DNA of 64,000 nt, taken from positions 806,001-870,000 of the forward strand of contig CAWAKB010000001.1 in NCBI GenBank assembly GCA_963782555.1, read 5' to 3'. Positions 10,956 through 20,051 of this stretch are shown here, piece by piece (the stretch's first letter is position 1; every line of letters starts with the position of its first letter). Under the pieces are notes generated by a model. That model was given only the letters and a program-made list of their open reading frames with translations. It ran no database searches and was not told where the DNA came from. A program made the translations under genes and the position numbers. This DNA is from Hyphomicrobium_A sp963782555. GTDB lineage: Bacteria; Pseudomonadota; Alphaproteobacteria; Rhizobiales; Hyphomicrobiaceae.

Positions 10956-11516
10956 CTACTTGAGCGTGTTCAAATAGGCCAAAAGATCAGCCTCGTCCGA
11001 GGGATCGGAGATTCCGGGAAAGAGCATCTTGGTGCCGGGAACAAAGGCTTTGGGCTTGTGAACGAATGTTGCGAGCTCGGGCAGCGTCCAGTTGCCGCCC
11101 TTCGACTTCATGGCGTCGGAATAGTTAAAGCCCTCATGGCTTCCTTTCGGGCGTCCCACGACCCCCCAGAGGTTGGGCCCGACCTTGTTGGGTCCGCCCT
11201 TCTCGCCCGAGTGGCAAGCCTCGCACTTCTTGAAGATCTTGGCGCCGGCCGCCGGGTCGGCGCCGGCTGCCGCCTCCGCCACGCTGGCGCCATCGAACGC
11301 CGGGATCGCCGGCAAGTCGACGGGGGCCTGGACACCGGCTGTGCCGCCGGCCGGGACGTCGCTTGGCCCCGTCTTCTCCGGCACCGGCAGCGTATAGCCG
11401 GGCTTCTCAGGCGGGCAATTCTCCTCGGCGATCTCGAGCGCCACGCGGAAACCGACGATAACAATCAGGGCGGACAACACCGCGCCCGCAATCTTGGAGA
11501 ACTCGAAGGAATCCAT
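10956..11516 (-). CDS. Membrane-anchored c-type cytochrome (class I)
   Basis: 186 residues; the ATG giving MDSFEFSKIAG was chosen because the hydrophobic anchor (GAVLSALIVIVGFRVAL) then sits at the N-terminus, uncleaved as in CycM-type cytochromes. A proline- and alanine-rich linker (about residues 35-85) leads to one cytochrome c domain with the haem motif CEACH followed by KVGPNLWGVVGR; the axial methionine is likely the one in GTKMLFPGI. It should carry electrons at the periplasmic face towards a terminal oxidase. It is divergent from kdsB, an arrangement usual in Hyphomicrobiales. Confidence 0.92.
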   Translation of the reverse strand: MDSFEFSKIAGAVLSALIVIVGFRVALEIAEENCPPEKPGYTLPVPEKTGPSDVPAGGTAGVQAPVDLPAIPAFDGASVAEAAAGADPAAGAKIFKKCEACHSGEKGGPNKVGPNLWGVVGRPKGSHEGFNYSDAMKSKGGNWTLPELATFVHKPKAFVPGTKMLFPGISDPSDEADLLAYLNTLK

Positions 11517-11676
11517 GGCGTGCACCCCACGTTGGCCTTACGGCGTTCCGACCGCCCGCCGAACGCGCTGGCGCGACTATAGAAACTCCGCTTCGGCTTG
11601 CAACCGAGCTTCGCTCCGTTCTAAGTGCGTTCGCCCGAGACCAATTGCCCCGGTTAAAGCTTGAGCAGGTGCTCCC

Positions 11677-12429
11677 ATGCCGCGCACGCTGATCGTGATC
11701 CCGGCGCGAATGTCCGCCTCGCGTCTGCCCGGCAAGCCGATGGTGGATATCGCCGGCGAGCCGATGATCGTGCATGTCTGGCGCCGGGCGGTCGAAGCAA
11801 ACGCGGGCCGGGTCGTTGTTGCAACCGATGCCGACGAGGTCGTTGGCGCCATTGAGGCCTTGGGCGGCGAGGCCTTCCACACGCGCCCCGATCACGCGTC
11901 GGGCTCCGATCGGGTCTACGAGGCGGTCACCCGCGTCGATCCGGAAGGCGCGGCCGAGCTGGTGGTCAATCTGCAGGGTGATCTGCCCACGCTCGAGCCG
12001 CATCTCATCCACGCGTGCCTGGAGCCGCTCGCGGCGGCGGGTCCCGACATCGCAACACTTGCTGCCGGGATCGTCGAGCCCGAGGAGCGCACCAACCCGA
12101 ATGTGGTCAAGGTCGTCGGCACGCCGCTGGCGCCGGAGGGCCGCTTGCGCGCGCTCTACTTCACGCGCGCCACCGCGCCTTATGGCGAAGGCCCCCTCTA
12201 TCATCACATTGGCATCTACGCCTATCGCCGCCAAGCTCTGCAGCGGTTCGTGGCGCTGCCGCCGTCGCCGCTGGAGATGCGCGAGAAGCTCGAGCAGCTG
12301 CGCGCGCTCGAAGCGGGCATGCGCATCGACGTAGCGATCGTCGACACGGTTCCGCTCGGCGTTGATACGCCGGCGGACTTGGAGCGGGCGCGCCGCCTCG
12401 TCCCCGGCGCAAAGGCGCCGGCGCGCTGA
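11677..12429 (+). CDS. kdsB: 3-deoxy-manno-octulosonate cytidylyltransferase (CMP-KDO synthetase)
   Basis: 250 residues, the normal length. The nucleotide-binding start reads IVIPARMSASRLPGKPM; further family marks are ATDADEV, the RPDHASGSDRVYEA segment and VNLQGDLPTLEP. The enzyme activates KDO with CTP for attachment to lipid A in the cytoplasm, essential for the LPS inner core. The neighbours (cytochrome c gene upstream, pheA downstream) match the usual alphaproteobacterial order. Confidence 0.96.
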   Translation: MPRTLIVIPARMSASRLPGKPMVDIAGEPMIVHVWRRAVEANAGRVVVATDADEVVGAIEALGGEAFHTRPDHASGSDRVYEAVTRVDPEGAAELVVNLQGDLPTLEPHLIHACLEPLAAAGPDIATLAAGIVEPEERTNPNVVKVVGTPLAPEGRLRALYFTRATAPYGEGPLYHHIGIYAYRRQALQRFVALPPSPLEMREKLEQLRALEAGMRIDVAIVDTVPLGVDTPADLERARRLVPGAKAPAR

Positions 12430-12452
12430 GAGTGCACGCAAGCGGGCACTCT
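12429..12452. terminator. Inverted repeat just after kdsB
   Basis: AGAGTGC and GCACTCT form a 7-bp stem with a 10-base loop, starting at the kdsB stop. There is no run of T after it, so it is only a possible weak terminator or mRNA 3'-end stabiliser between the convergent kdsB and pilin genes. Confidence 0.35.
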
Positions 12453-12496
12453 ATCGGAGAGTAAGTCTGTGCGAACGGCTGGCGTTCGCTGCCGCG

Positions 12497-12661
12497 TCAC
12501 TTCAAGCCGTCGGCGGTATTATTGAATATGCTGTTGAGGCCGTCGCGGATGGTGCCCACGCTGACGATGATACCGAGGGCGATGATACCGGCGATCACGG
12601 CATACTCGACGGCGGTGGCGCCGCTCTCATCCGCGAAAAAGCGCCCGACGATGGATCTCAT
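12497..12661 (-). CDS. Flp/Fap-type pilin
   Basis: 54 residues. The start giving MRSIVGRFFADESGATAVEYA puts a short charged leader before the type IVb pilin core; the frame continues upstream but without pilin character. The core GATAVEYAVIAGIIALGI carries the conserved glutamate at position 5 after the expected prepilin-peptidase cut, and the rest is a single hydrophobic helix with a short tail. Flp pilins build tight-adherence (Tad) pili. None of the Tad assembly genes (cpaB, rcpA, tadA) is in the window, so it is a solitary pilin copy. Confidence 0.87.
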   Translation of the reverse strand: MRSIVGRFFADESGATAVEYAVIAGIIALGIIVSVGTIRDGLNSIFNNTADGLK

Positions 12662-12867
12662 GACGACGGTCTCCGGCAACGCATTGGGCGCCAACCTGCT
12701 GCGCCAGGGGTTAAATCCCAGTAACCCGAACGGTCCACGCTCGGTGCCGCTCCCGCGCCGATGTGGCTTGCAGGACGCCCACCGCACGGGCATAGAGACC
12801 TCCATTCCAGCTTCCGACACCGGCTTCGCAGCCCGATCGGGGCGTTCTTCTAGCCTCGGACCCTTTG

Positions 12868-13806
12868 ATGACCTCAGCAACCAAAGGTAAATCGGCAAAG
12901 TCAGGACGTGCCAAGGCGCCGTCCGAACGGATCGTCTTCCAGGGCGAGCCCGGCGCCAACTCGCACCTTGCCTGCCGTGAGGCGTTTCCGGATCTGGAGT
13001 CCGTTGCCTGTCCGACCTTCGAGGACGCCCTCTCGGCCGTCAGGCAGGGCGAAGCGCGCTACGCCATGATCCCCATCGAGAACTCGGTGGCGGGCCGCGT
13101 TGCCGACATCCACCACCTGCTGCCTGACGCCGACCTCTACATCGTCGGCGAGTACTTCCTGCGCGTGCGCCACCAGCTGATGGCTGTACCCGGCGCCAGC
13201 CTGAAGACCATCAAGCGCGTGCTGAGCCACACCCAGGCGCTGGGTCAGTGCCGAAGGAAACTTTACGATCTCGGCCTGAAGCCGGTGCCCGAGGCCGATA
13301 CGGCGGGCTCGGCGCGTATGGTGAAGGAGGCAGCCAACCCCGAGCTCGCCGCGATTGCCCCGGCCCTCGCCGCCGAGATCTACGGCCTCGAGATCCTCGT
13401 AAGCGACGTCGAGGACGAGATGCACAACACCACGCGCTTCGTGGTGCTCGCGGCCGAGCCCGACGATGCCGAGCCCGGTGACGGACCGGTGATCACCACT
13501 TTCATCTTTCAGGTTCGCAACATTCCGGCCGCCCTCTACAAGGCGCTTGGCGGTTTCGCCACCAACGGCGTCAACATGACCAAGCTGGAGAGCTACTATC
13601 TCGAGGGCACCTTCAACGTGAGCATGTTCTATGCCGACATCGAGGGCCATCCCGCCGAGCGTCCGGTGCAGCTGGCATTGGAGGAGCTGTCCTTCTTCTC
13701 CAGCATGATGAAGGTGCTCGGCACCTATCCCGCCAGCCCTTATCGCGCGGAGGCGGTGCGGCTCGCCGCCACCGGGCAAATTCCCGTCCGGGGCCGCGGC
13801 CGCTGA
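12868..13806 (+). CDS. pheA: Prephenate dehydratase
   Basis: 312 residues. After a basic N-terminus comes the catalytic periplasmic-binding-like fold: FQGEPGANSHLACREAFPD, IPIENSVAGRVADIHHLL and TTRFVVLA with the threonine of the TRF motif that is essential in this family. The C-terminal part (from about residue 205) is an ACT domain with the ESYYLEGTFNVSMFY segment for phenylalanine feedback. It converts prephenate to phenylpyruvate. There is no chorismate mutase domain, as usual for alphaproteobacteria. The SDR gene starts eight bases after its stop. Confidence 0.95.
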   Translation: MTSATKGKSAKSGRAKAPSERIVFQGEPGANSHLACREAFPDLESVACPTFEDALSAVRQGEARYAMIPIENSVAGRVADIHHLLPDADLYIVGEYFLRVRHQLMAVPGASLKTIKRVLSHTQALGQCRRKLYDLGLKPVPEADTAGSARMVKEAANPELAAIAPALAAEIYGLEILVSDVEDEMHNTTRFVVLAAEPDDAEPGDGPVITTFIFQVRNIPAALYKALGGFATNGVNMTKLESYYLEGTFNVSMFYADIEGHPAERPVQLALEELSFFSSMMKVLGTYPASPYRAEAVRLAATGQIPVRGRGR

Positions 13807-13814
13807 GGAGTCCT

Positions 13815-14564
13815 ATGAAGCTCGAAGGCAAGGTCGCGATCGTGACGGGGGCGGCGTCCGGCTTCGGCCGGGGCATCGCGGAGCGGTTCGTGCTCGAGGG
13901 CGCGCACGTGGTGCTGGCCGACATCAACGGAGCCGGCGTGCGCGAGGTTGCCGCCGGCCTCGGCGACAGCGCCGTCGCGGTGACCTGCGATGTCTCCAGC
14001 AAGATTGATGTCGATGCCATGGTGCGGGCCGCCACAGAGGCCTTCGGCGGTCTCGACATCCTGGTCAACAATGCCGGCACCACCCACAAGAACCAGCCGC
14101 TGCTCGATGTGGGCGAGGCCGAGTTCGACCGCATCTACGCCGTCAACGTGAAGTCGATCTATCTGTCGACGCTCGCCGCGGTGCCGCGCATGGAAAAGCG
14201 CGGCGCCGGCCTCATCCTCAACATCGCCTCCACCGCCGGCGTGCGTCCGCGTCCCGGCCTCACCTGGTACAACGGGTCCAAGGGCGCGGTGATCACGTTG
14301 ACCAAGTCCATGGCCGTGGAGCTGGCGCCGAAAAACATCCGCGTCAACGCGATCAATCCGGTGATGGGCGAGACCGGGATGCTGACGCAGTTCATGGGGA
14401 TGGCGGATACGCCGGAGAACCGCGCCAAGTTTCTGGCCACCATTCCCTTGGGCCGACTATCGCGCCCGCACGACATTGCCAACGCCGCGCTGTTTTTTGC
14501 CGACCCGGCCTCGGCATTCATCACCGGCGTGGCGCTCGAGGTCGACGGCGGCCGTTGTGTTTAG
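13815..14564 (+). CDS. Short-chain dehydrogenase/reductase (SDR) family oxidoreductase
   Basis: 249 residues, a classical SDR. Seen: the cofactor motif TGAASGFGRGIA at about residues 12-23, the NNAG motif, a serine in LNIAST, and the active-site YNGSK. Aspartate after the second strand (VLADINGAG) favours NAD(H) over NADP(H) (inference). The C-terminus GVALEVDGGRCV is typical of 3-oxoacyl-ACP reductase/glucose-dehydrogenase-like members. AGGAG precedes the ATG, and the gene lies eight bases behind pheA, so it is co-transcribed; its substrate is not known. Confidence 0.9.
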   Translation: MKLEGKVAIVTGAASGFGRGIAERFVLEGAHVVLADINGAGVREVAAGLGDSAVAVTCDVSSKIDVDAMVRAATEAFGGLDILVNNAGTTHKNQPLLDVGEAEFDRIYAVNVKSIYLSTLAAVPRMEKRGAGLILNIASTAGVRPRPGLTWYNGSKGAVITLTKSMAVELAPKNIRVNAINPVMGETGMLTQFMGMADTPENRAKFLATIPLGRLSRPHDIANAALFFADPASAFITGVALEVDGGRCV

Positions 14565-14620
14565 CTTTGGCAGGGCTTTGCACGAGGGTTGTAAGGCGCG
14601 GCACGAGCCCCCATAATCGG

Positions 14621-14720
14621 CCCGGGAGGTTGGCGGCGGACGCATCCCTCGCCAACCGGGTCAGGTCCGGAAGGAAGCAGCCCTAACGATCAGGACGCGG
14701 GTTGTCTGCCAGCCTCCTCT
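14621..14720 (+). ncRNA. ffs: Signal recognition particle RNA, small bacterial type (4.5S RNA)
   Basis: The universally conserved apical part is present: GGGTCAGGTCCGGAAGGAAG followed by CAGCCC. Its ends pair: 14624-14634 (GGGAGGTTGGC) with 14708-14718 (GCCAGCCTCCT), allowing two G-U pairs. The inner GGAAGGAAGCAGCC stretch includes the tetraloop and the symmetric and asymmetric loops bound by the Ffh M domain. The RNA with Ffh directs ribosomes to the membrane. Placement just before dnaX is common in alphaproteobacteria. Ends are good to within a few bases. Confidence 0.93.
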
Positions 14721-14839
14721 ATAATTTCGCTCACGGGCCGCACCGCTCGCTGCACGCGCGGCGAGCTGGCCCTCCGCGAGGGCGCGACTCATCGCGGGTC
14801 GCCTTGCGACCCGAGGCCCTGCGGGCCTAAGGCAGGGAC

Positions 14840-16639
14840 ATGGCGAAAAAGAAAGCCGAGGACGCGAAGAGCAAGACGGCCGGCGCCGACGGGACGGCTG
14901 CGGCAAAGCCCTACGTCGTGCTCGCGCGGAAGTACCGCCCGCAGACCTTCGATGACCTCATCGGCCAGGAGGCCATGGTCAAGACCTTGCGCAACGCCTT
15001 TGCATCGGGGCGGATTGCGCAAGCCTACATGCTGACGGGCGTGCGCGGCGTCGGCAAGACCACCACCGCGCGCATCATCGCGCGCGCACTCAACTATGAG
15101 ACGGACACGGTCTCGTCGCCGACCTTCGACATGGCCGAGCCTGGCCGCCACTGCGTCGAGATCATGGAGAGCCGCCATCCCGACGTCATCGAGATGGATG
15201 CCGCCTCCAACACCGGCGTCGACAATATTCGCGAGCTGATCGAGAGCGCGCGCTACAAGCCGCTCGTTGCCCGCCACAAGGTCTTCATCATCGATGAGGT
15301 CCACATGCTCTCGAAGGGCGCCTTCAACGCCCTTCTGAAGACGCTCGAGGAGCCGCCAGAGCACGTCAAGTTCATCTTCGCCACCACTGAGATCCGAAAA
15401 GTCCCCGTGACGGTGCTGTCGCGCTGCCAGCGCTTTGATCTGCGCCGCGTCGACGTGCCGGAACTCAGCCAGCACTTCCGCAAAATCGCTGCCAACGAGC
15501 ACGCGAAAGCGGCGGAGGATGCGCTCGTGATGATCGCGCGCGCGGCCGAAGGCTCGGTACGCGACGGGCTGTCTCTGCTCGATCAGGCAATCGCCATGGG
15601 TGAGGGCGAATTGAGCGCCGAGACCGTGCGCACTATGCTGGGCCTCGCCGACCGCGGGCGCATCTTCGATCTCGTCGAGTGCATCTTCCGCGGCGATGCC
15701 AAGGCGGCCTTGGCTGGGCTCGATGGCTTGCATCACGACGGTGCCGAGCCGGATCAGGTTCTGGCCGATCTTGCCGAGGCGGTGCACGCCGCTGCGCGCT
15801 GCAAGGTGGTCGGACCGGAGGCGGGAAGCGAAGCCTTGAGCGCCGAGGAGAAGCGCCGTGCCGAGGCGCTCGCCGCACGCCTATCGACGCCGCTCTTGGC
15901 GCGCGCCTGGCAGATGCTGCTGAAAGGCTGGGAGGAGACCGCGCGCGCGCCCAATCCGCGCGCTTCAGCCGAGATGGTGCTGATCCGGCTGGCGCACACG
16001 GCCGATCTGCCCGCGCCCGACGAGTTGATCCGCTCGCTCGGTGGCGGCGAAGCATTGAGCTTCGGCGGTGCCAAGCCGGCTCAGCGCGACAATGGCGGCA
16101 CGCGCGAATTGCCCCTCAACCGCGCCGCTGCCGCGTCCACTTCGCGCGCGGAGACGGATGATCTCTCTGCCAACGAGGACGACTGGGACCCCACGGGCGA
16201 CTCGAACGCAGAGGATGCAGAGACCCCGGCCGCGACGCTGCCCGATCCCCGCACCTTCGCAGACGTCGTCGCCCTCATCGGCGAGCGGCGTGACGCCAAG
16301 CTGAAGGTCCATCTGGAGGAGCACGTCAGCCTCGTGAAGTTCGACGCTGCGGCCGGCTCGATCGACATTTTCCTGTTGCCTGGCGCCCCGCCGCAGATCG
16401 CCAACGAGTTGCGCGAGAAGCTGATCGCCTGGACGCAGCGGCGCTGGGTGGTGATGCTGTCGAAGGAGGCGGGTGAGCGCGCTATCGGCGAGCTGCGCCG
16501 TGAGCGCGAGGCGGCTGAGCTCGAGGCCTTGAAGTCGCATCCCGCGCTCAAAGCCGTGCTCGACGAGTTTCCCGATGCGAAGATCGCCGCGGTGCGGCCG
16601 TTGCTCGCTCCGGGAACCGACGAGACGGGCACGGGTTGA
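14840..16639 (+). CDS. dnaX: DNA polymerase III subunits gamma/tau
   Basis: 599 residues. AAA+ clamp-loader motor with Walker A GVRGVGKT at residues 67-74, Walker B VFIIDEVHMLS, sensor 1 FIFATTEIRKVP and the SRC arginine finger in VLSRCQRFDLRRV. The zinc-finger region keeps only one cysteine (GRHCVEIMES), as in alphaproteobacterial homologues. A charged, low-complexity linker (about 405-470) leads to a C-terminal tau-like domain. It loads the beta clamp and bridges the polymerase to the helicase. ybaB follows after 57 bases; recR, the usual third gene, is displaced. Confidence 0.96.
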   Translation: MAKKKAEDAKSKTAGADGTAAAKPYVVLARKYRPQTFDDLIGQEAMVKTLRNAFASGRIAQAYMLTGVRGVGKTTTARIIARALNYETDTVSSPTFDMAEPGRHCVEIMESRHPDVIEMDAASNTGVDNIRELIESARYKPLVARHKVFIIDEVHMLSKGAFNALLKTLEEPPEHVKFIFATTEIRKVPVTVLSRCQRFDLRRVDVPELSQHFRKIAANEHAKAAEDALVMIARAAEGSVRDGLSLLDQAIAMGEGELSAETVRTMLGLADRGRIFDLVECIFRGDAKAALAGLDGLHHDGAEPDQVLADLAEAVHAAARCKVVGPEAGSEALSAEEKRRAEALAARLSTPLLARAWQMLLKGWEETARAPNPRASAEMVLIRLAHTADLPAPDELIRSLGGGEALSFGGAKPAQRDNGGTRELPLNRAAAASTSRAETDDLSANEDDWDPTGDSNAEDAETPAATLPDPRTFADVVALIGERRDAKLKVHLEEHVSLVKFDAAAGSIDIFLLPGAPPQIANELREKLIAWTQRRWVVMLSKEAGERAIGELRREREAAELEALKSHPALKAVLDEFPDAKIAAVRPLLAPGTDETGTG

Positions 16640-16696
16640 TCAGACAGAGGCAAATGTCGGACCGGCAATATCTGACGCGTAGCAAAAGGTAGCCAC

Positions 16697-17017
16697 ATGA
16701 AGGACCTGATGGGCGTGATGAAGCAGGTGGGCGAGATGCAGGCCCGCATGCAGAAGATGCAGGAGGAGCTCGCCGCTCTAGAGATCGAGGGGCAGGCAGG
16801 CGCCGGGCTGGTCAAGGTCACGCTGACGGGCAAGGGCGAGATGAAGCGGCTCAGCATCGATCCGAGCCTGATGAAGCCGGACGAGACCGAGATCCTCGAG
16901 GATCTCGTCGTCGCAGCGGCGCAAGACGCCAAGGCGAAGCTCGACCATCTGTTGCAGGAGAAGATGCAGGAGATGACCGGCGGCCTGCCGCTCCCGCCTG
17001 GCCTAAAGCTGTTCTGA
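16697..17017 (+). CDS. ybaB: YbaB/EbfC family nucleoid-associated protein
   Basis: 106 residues, the usual size. The start is MKDLMGVMKQVGEMQARMQKM, an amphipathic helix rich in methionine; it continues VKVTLTGKGEMKRLSIDPSLM and ends in the GLPLPPGLKLF tail typical of the family. The dimer binds DNA as a nucleoid-associated protein. It follows dnaX as in most bacteria. Confidence 0.94.
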   Translation: MKDLMGVMKQVGEMQARMQKMQEELAALEIEGQAGAGLVKVTLTGKGEMKRLSIDPSLMKPDETEILEDLVVAAAQDAKAKLDHLLQEKMQEMTGGLPLPPGLKLF

Positions 17018-17120
17018 GCGAGGCGCCATGATGCGGGGCTTCTCCCGGCGAGCGTGTGAGGCGGGTCTTTGCTCCCTGACGCTGCTTTGGGGCGGAGGGG
17101 TCGCCGGCAAGGAGGCAACG

Positions 17121-17588
17121 ATGACGCTCAAGATCACCTCTCCGGTTTTCGCCGACAACGCCGCGATCCCGGCCAAATACACGTGCGAAGGTGACGATGT
17201 CTCTCCGCCGCTGGCGTGGTCCGGCGTCCCGGAGGGAGCCAAGAGCTTGGTGCTCATCGTCGACGATCCCGACGCGCCCGATCCGAAAGCGCCGCGCATG
17301 ACGTGGGTGCACTGGGTGCTCTACGACTTGCCTCCCGCCGCCACCGGCCTCGCCGAAGGCGGAGCGCTGCCCGCGGGGACCAAGGTCGGCCTTAACGACT
17401 GGAAACGTGCAGACTACGGTGGCCCGTGCCCGCCCATCGGGCGGCACCGCTACTTCTTCAAGCTCTATGCGCTCGACGCGCCGCTGTCCGCCTTGAACGG
17501 GCCGACCAAGGCAAAAGTGGAAGCTGCAATGAAGGGGCACGTGATGGCCGAGGCGCAACTCGTTGGGACCTACCAGAAGGGGCAATAG
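17121..17588 (+). CDS. YbhB/YbcL family Raf-kinase-inhibitor-like protein (PEBP fold)
   Basis: 155 residues from an ATG preceded by AAGGAGG at ideal spacing; the frame is open for 31 more codons upstream but lacks a ribosome site. Diagnostic motifs: DDPDAPDPKAPRMTWVHW and YGGPCPPIGRHRYFFKLY, which form the anion/phosphate-binding pocket of phosphatidylethanolamine-binding proteins. Bacterial members are small cytoplasmic or periplasmic proteins of unclear role; no signal peptide is present from this start. It sits inside the interval separating ybaB from recR. Confidence 0.92.
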   Translation: MTLKITSPVFADNAAIPAKYTCEGDDVSPPLAWSGVPEGAKSLVLIVDDPDAPDPKAPRMTWVHWVLYDLPPAATGLAEGGALPAGTKVGLNDWKRADYGGPCPPIGRHRYFFKLYALDAPLSALNGPTKAKVEAAMKGHVMAEAQLVGTYQKGQ

Positions 17589-17809
17589 CCACTTGCGCCC
17601 GGGCGCTCGGCTAAGGCGAGGCCAGGGCCATTGTGCTTTGGTCAAAAAAAAACATCAGAACACAGATATTGCGACCACGTTCTTAAGTCGGCGGGAACCA
17701 TTTCCTTTCCAAGTTTGACGCTGTGCGCGGGCGGGCCATTCGACCTGCCGGCGCATTTTGCCGTGAGGCGGCTTCTACGGAACCAGGCGCGGGGCCAAAG
17801 GACCCGGTG

Positions 17810-20029
17810 ATGTCTCAGACGAGCGACATGCCGCGAACGCTCACCCGGCGTTATATGCTGGCGCTTACTGTGTTGGCGGTGTTGGCGACGATGGCGCTGA
17901 TCGGCACCGACGCCGTCATTTCTCGGCAAGACGGCACTGCCGAACTCGTCAATATTGCGGGACGCCAGCGCATGCGCTCGCAGCGTGCTGTGCTCTACGC
18001 CGAGCGCCTCACCTCCCAGTCGGCCGCGCAGAGGGAGGACGCGCGCCAAGAGCTGCAAGACCTAGTTGAACAGTTGGCAAGAAGGCACGCGGAGCTGTCC
18101 ACGGGCGGTGGCGGCTTGAGCTTGCCGCGCATGACGCCGGCATTGCGCCGTCTCTATTTCGATGGCCCCAGTGCGGTTGATCCGCTGATGACCAGGTTTC
18201 TCACAGCGGCGCGGTCGCTCGTTTCCAAATCCTCGTCCGGGCCCGTCGCCAAGAACGATCCCGACCTCGTCCTGATGAATCAGCTCGGTACGACGCGGCT
18301 CCTTGCCGCGCTCGATAAGGTGGTCAGTCACTATGAAGCGGAGAGCGAGGCCGCCACTACCTATCTGCGATTGCTCGAGGTCGTCGTTTGGCTCGCGGGT
18401 CTTTTTGTCCTGCTCGGGATAGGTTTGCTGGTCTTTGCGCCGATGGTCCGCCGCCTCAAGGAAAACCTGGGTGAGACGGCGGCCGTGACGGCCGCTCTGG
18501 CGGAGAGCGAGGAGCGGTTTGCGCTCGGCGCGAAGGGTGCCAGCGTCGGCATTCGCGACCACTTCGATCCGCGGCAGGACGAGGAATACTGGTCTCCTCA
18601 ACTCTACCACCTGCTGGGCTATGTACCGGGCGAGCTGGCTCCGCGCGCCTCATCGTTCAACAAGCTCGTGCACCCCAGCGATCGCCAGCTGTTTCATGAC
18701 GCCGTGGCGCGTCATCTGGAGGAGCATACCGCGCTGGAATTCGAGTGCCGCCTGCAGCACAAGACGCATGGCTATCGGTGGTTCTTGGTGACCGGCCAGG
18801 CGAAGTGGGCCGCCGATGGCGTGCCGCGGCGTATGATCACGACGATCAAAGACATCGATGACCGCGTGCAAGCCGAGCTCATGCGATCGGAGTTTGTTTC
18901 GACCGTCAGTCACGAGCTGCGCACGCCGCTCACCTCCATCATGGGGGCCCTTGGGCTCATGCGCTCACGCGTCGTGGGACCACTCTCTGAGAAGGCGCAG
19001 CAGCTCGCGACAATCGCTTACGACAACTGCGATCGCCTCGTACGCCTCATCAACGACCTTCTTGAAGTCGAGAAGATGGAAGCGGGGAAGATCGTATTCG
19101 ATTTCAAGGCTGAGAGCCTCGAGCACCTGCTGACGCAGGCCAAGGAGCAGAACGAGATTTTTGCCGAGCAGCACGGAGCGACCATCGTCGTCCGGCCGAT
19201 CGAGCACGACATCACAATCGAGGTGGATGAGGCGCGGTTTGCGCAAGTCATGGCCAATCTCTTGTCAAACGCAGCCAAGTACTCGCCTCCGGGCGGACAG
19301 ATCACCATAGCCGCGCAGCTCCTCGACGGTGCCGTGCGCGTCAGCGTCTCTGACCAAGGACCCGGAATTCCGCCGGAGTTCCGCCCGCGCATTTTTGAGC
19401 GGTTTGCTCAGGCCGATGCCTCCAGCGGGAGGAGCAAAGGCGGCACCGGCCTCGGCCTGAGTATCGCGAAGGCGATCGTGGAGGCACACAAGGGAAGGAT
19501 CGGATTCGATACGACCGACGGACAAGGCACCACGTTCTATTTCGTATTGCCTACAGATCAATCCGGCGTGGTGCCTGTTGATGAGGATGTTTCCGAAGTC
19601 GTTGGCATCCCCACAGAAGAGAAGATTGAGCACCCGCGCTTGGCGCGTCTCCTGCTGGTGGCGACCGACGCCGGCGTTTGTTCGGCGATTGCCCACCAGG
19701 TTAGCGACTTGGCAGAGCTGACGACAGTATCGACGTGCGGCGGGGCCGTCCCGCTCGTGGCGCGCCGGGCGTTCGATCTCATCATCCTCGACCGCGCAGG
19801 TCTCCATTGCGACGGCGGGGTGATCTCCCAGGCGCTGTCAGACAGAGGCGGGCCCGCGCCGCCCATTGTGGTCTATGGTGCAAGCGGCAAAGAAACGCCC
19901 GCATTACCCCCCGCTCTTGCGGCGCTCATCAAGGCTGAGGTCGACGAGCAAACGTTGCGGCAGGCGGTCCTCGATGAGCTGCGCCGCCGTGAGGAGCTGC
20001 TCGCCACGCGCTTCAAGAAGAGCGCCTGA
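17810..20029 (+). CDS. Membrane sensor histidine kinase: PilJ-type sensor, PAS, HisKA, HATPase, degenerate receiver
   Basis: 739 residues. A first membrane helix (about 16-36) is followed by a PilJ-type/NarX-like sensor domain with the typical NIAGRQRMRSQR start, a second helix (about 190-210), a PAS_3-type domain (about 225-350), HisKA with His368 in VSHELRTPL, and HATPase with NLLSNAAKYSPPGG, DQGPGIP and GGTGLGLSIA. The last 130 residues resemble a receiver domain: LIILD holds the phosphate-acceptor position, but the acidic pair near its start is replaced (LLLVATDAG). It should autophosphorylate in response to a periplasmic cue. No response regulator is adjacent. Confidence 0.88.
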   Translation: MSQTSDMPRTLTRRYMLALTVLAVLATMALIGTDAVISRQDGTAELVNIAGRQRMRSQRAVLYAERLTSQSAAQREDARQELQDLVEQLARRHAELSTGGGGLSLPRMTPALRRLYFDGPSAVDPLMTRFLTAARSLVSKSSSGPVAKNDPDLVLMNQLGTTRLLAALDKVVSHYEAESEAATTYLRLLEVVVWLAGLFVLLGIGLLVFAPMVRRLKENLGETAAVTAALAESEERFALGAKGASVGIRDHFDPRQDEEYWSPQLYHLLGYVPGELAPRASSFNKLVHPSDRQLFHDAVARHLEEHTALEFECRLQHKTHGYRWFLVTGQAKWAADGVPRRMITTIKDIDDRVQAELMRSEFVSTVSHELRTPLTSIMGALGLMRSRVVGPLSEKAQQLATIAYDNCDRLVRLINDLLEVEKMEAGKIVFDFKAESLEHLLTQAKEQNEIFAEQHGATIVVRPIEHDITIEVDEARFAQVMANLLSNAAKYSPPGGQITIAAQLLDGAVRVSVSDQGPGIPPEFRPRIFERFAQADASSGRSKGGTGLGLSIAKAIVEAHKGRIGFDTTDGQGTTFYFVLPTDQSGVVPVDEDVSEVVGIPTEEKIEHPRLARLLLVATDAGVCSAIAHQVSDLAELTTVSTCGGAVPLVARRAFDLIILDRAGLHCDGGVISQALSDRGGPAPPIVVYGASGKETPALPPALAALIKAEVDEQTLRQAVLDELRRREELLATRFKKSA

Positions 20030-20051
20030 GGACCAGCCGCGCCCAGCCCGC

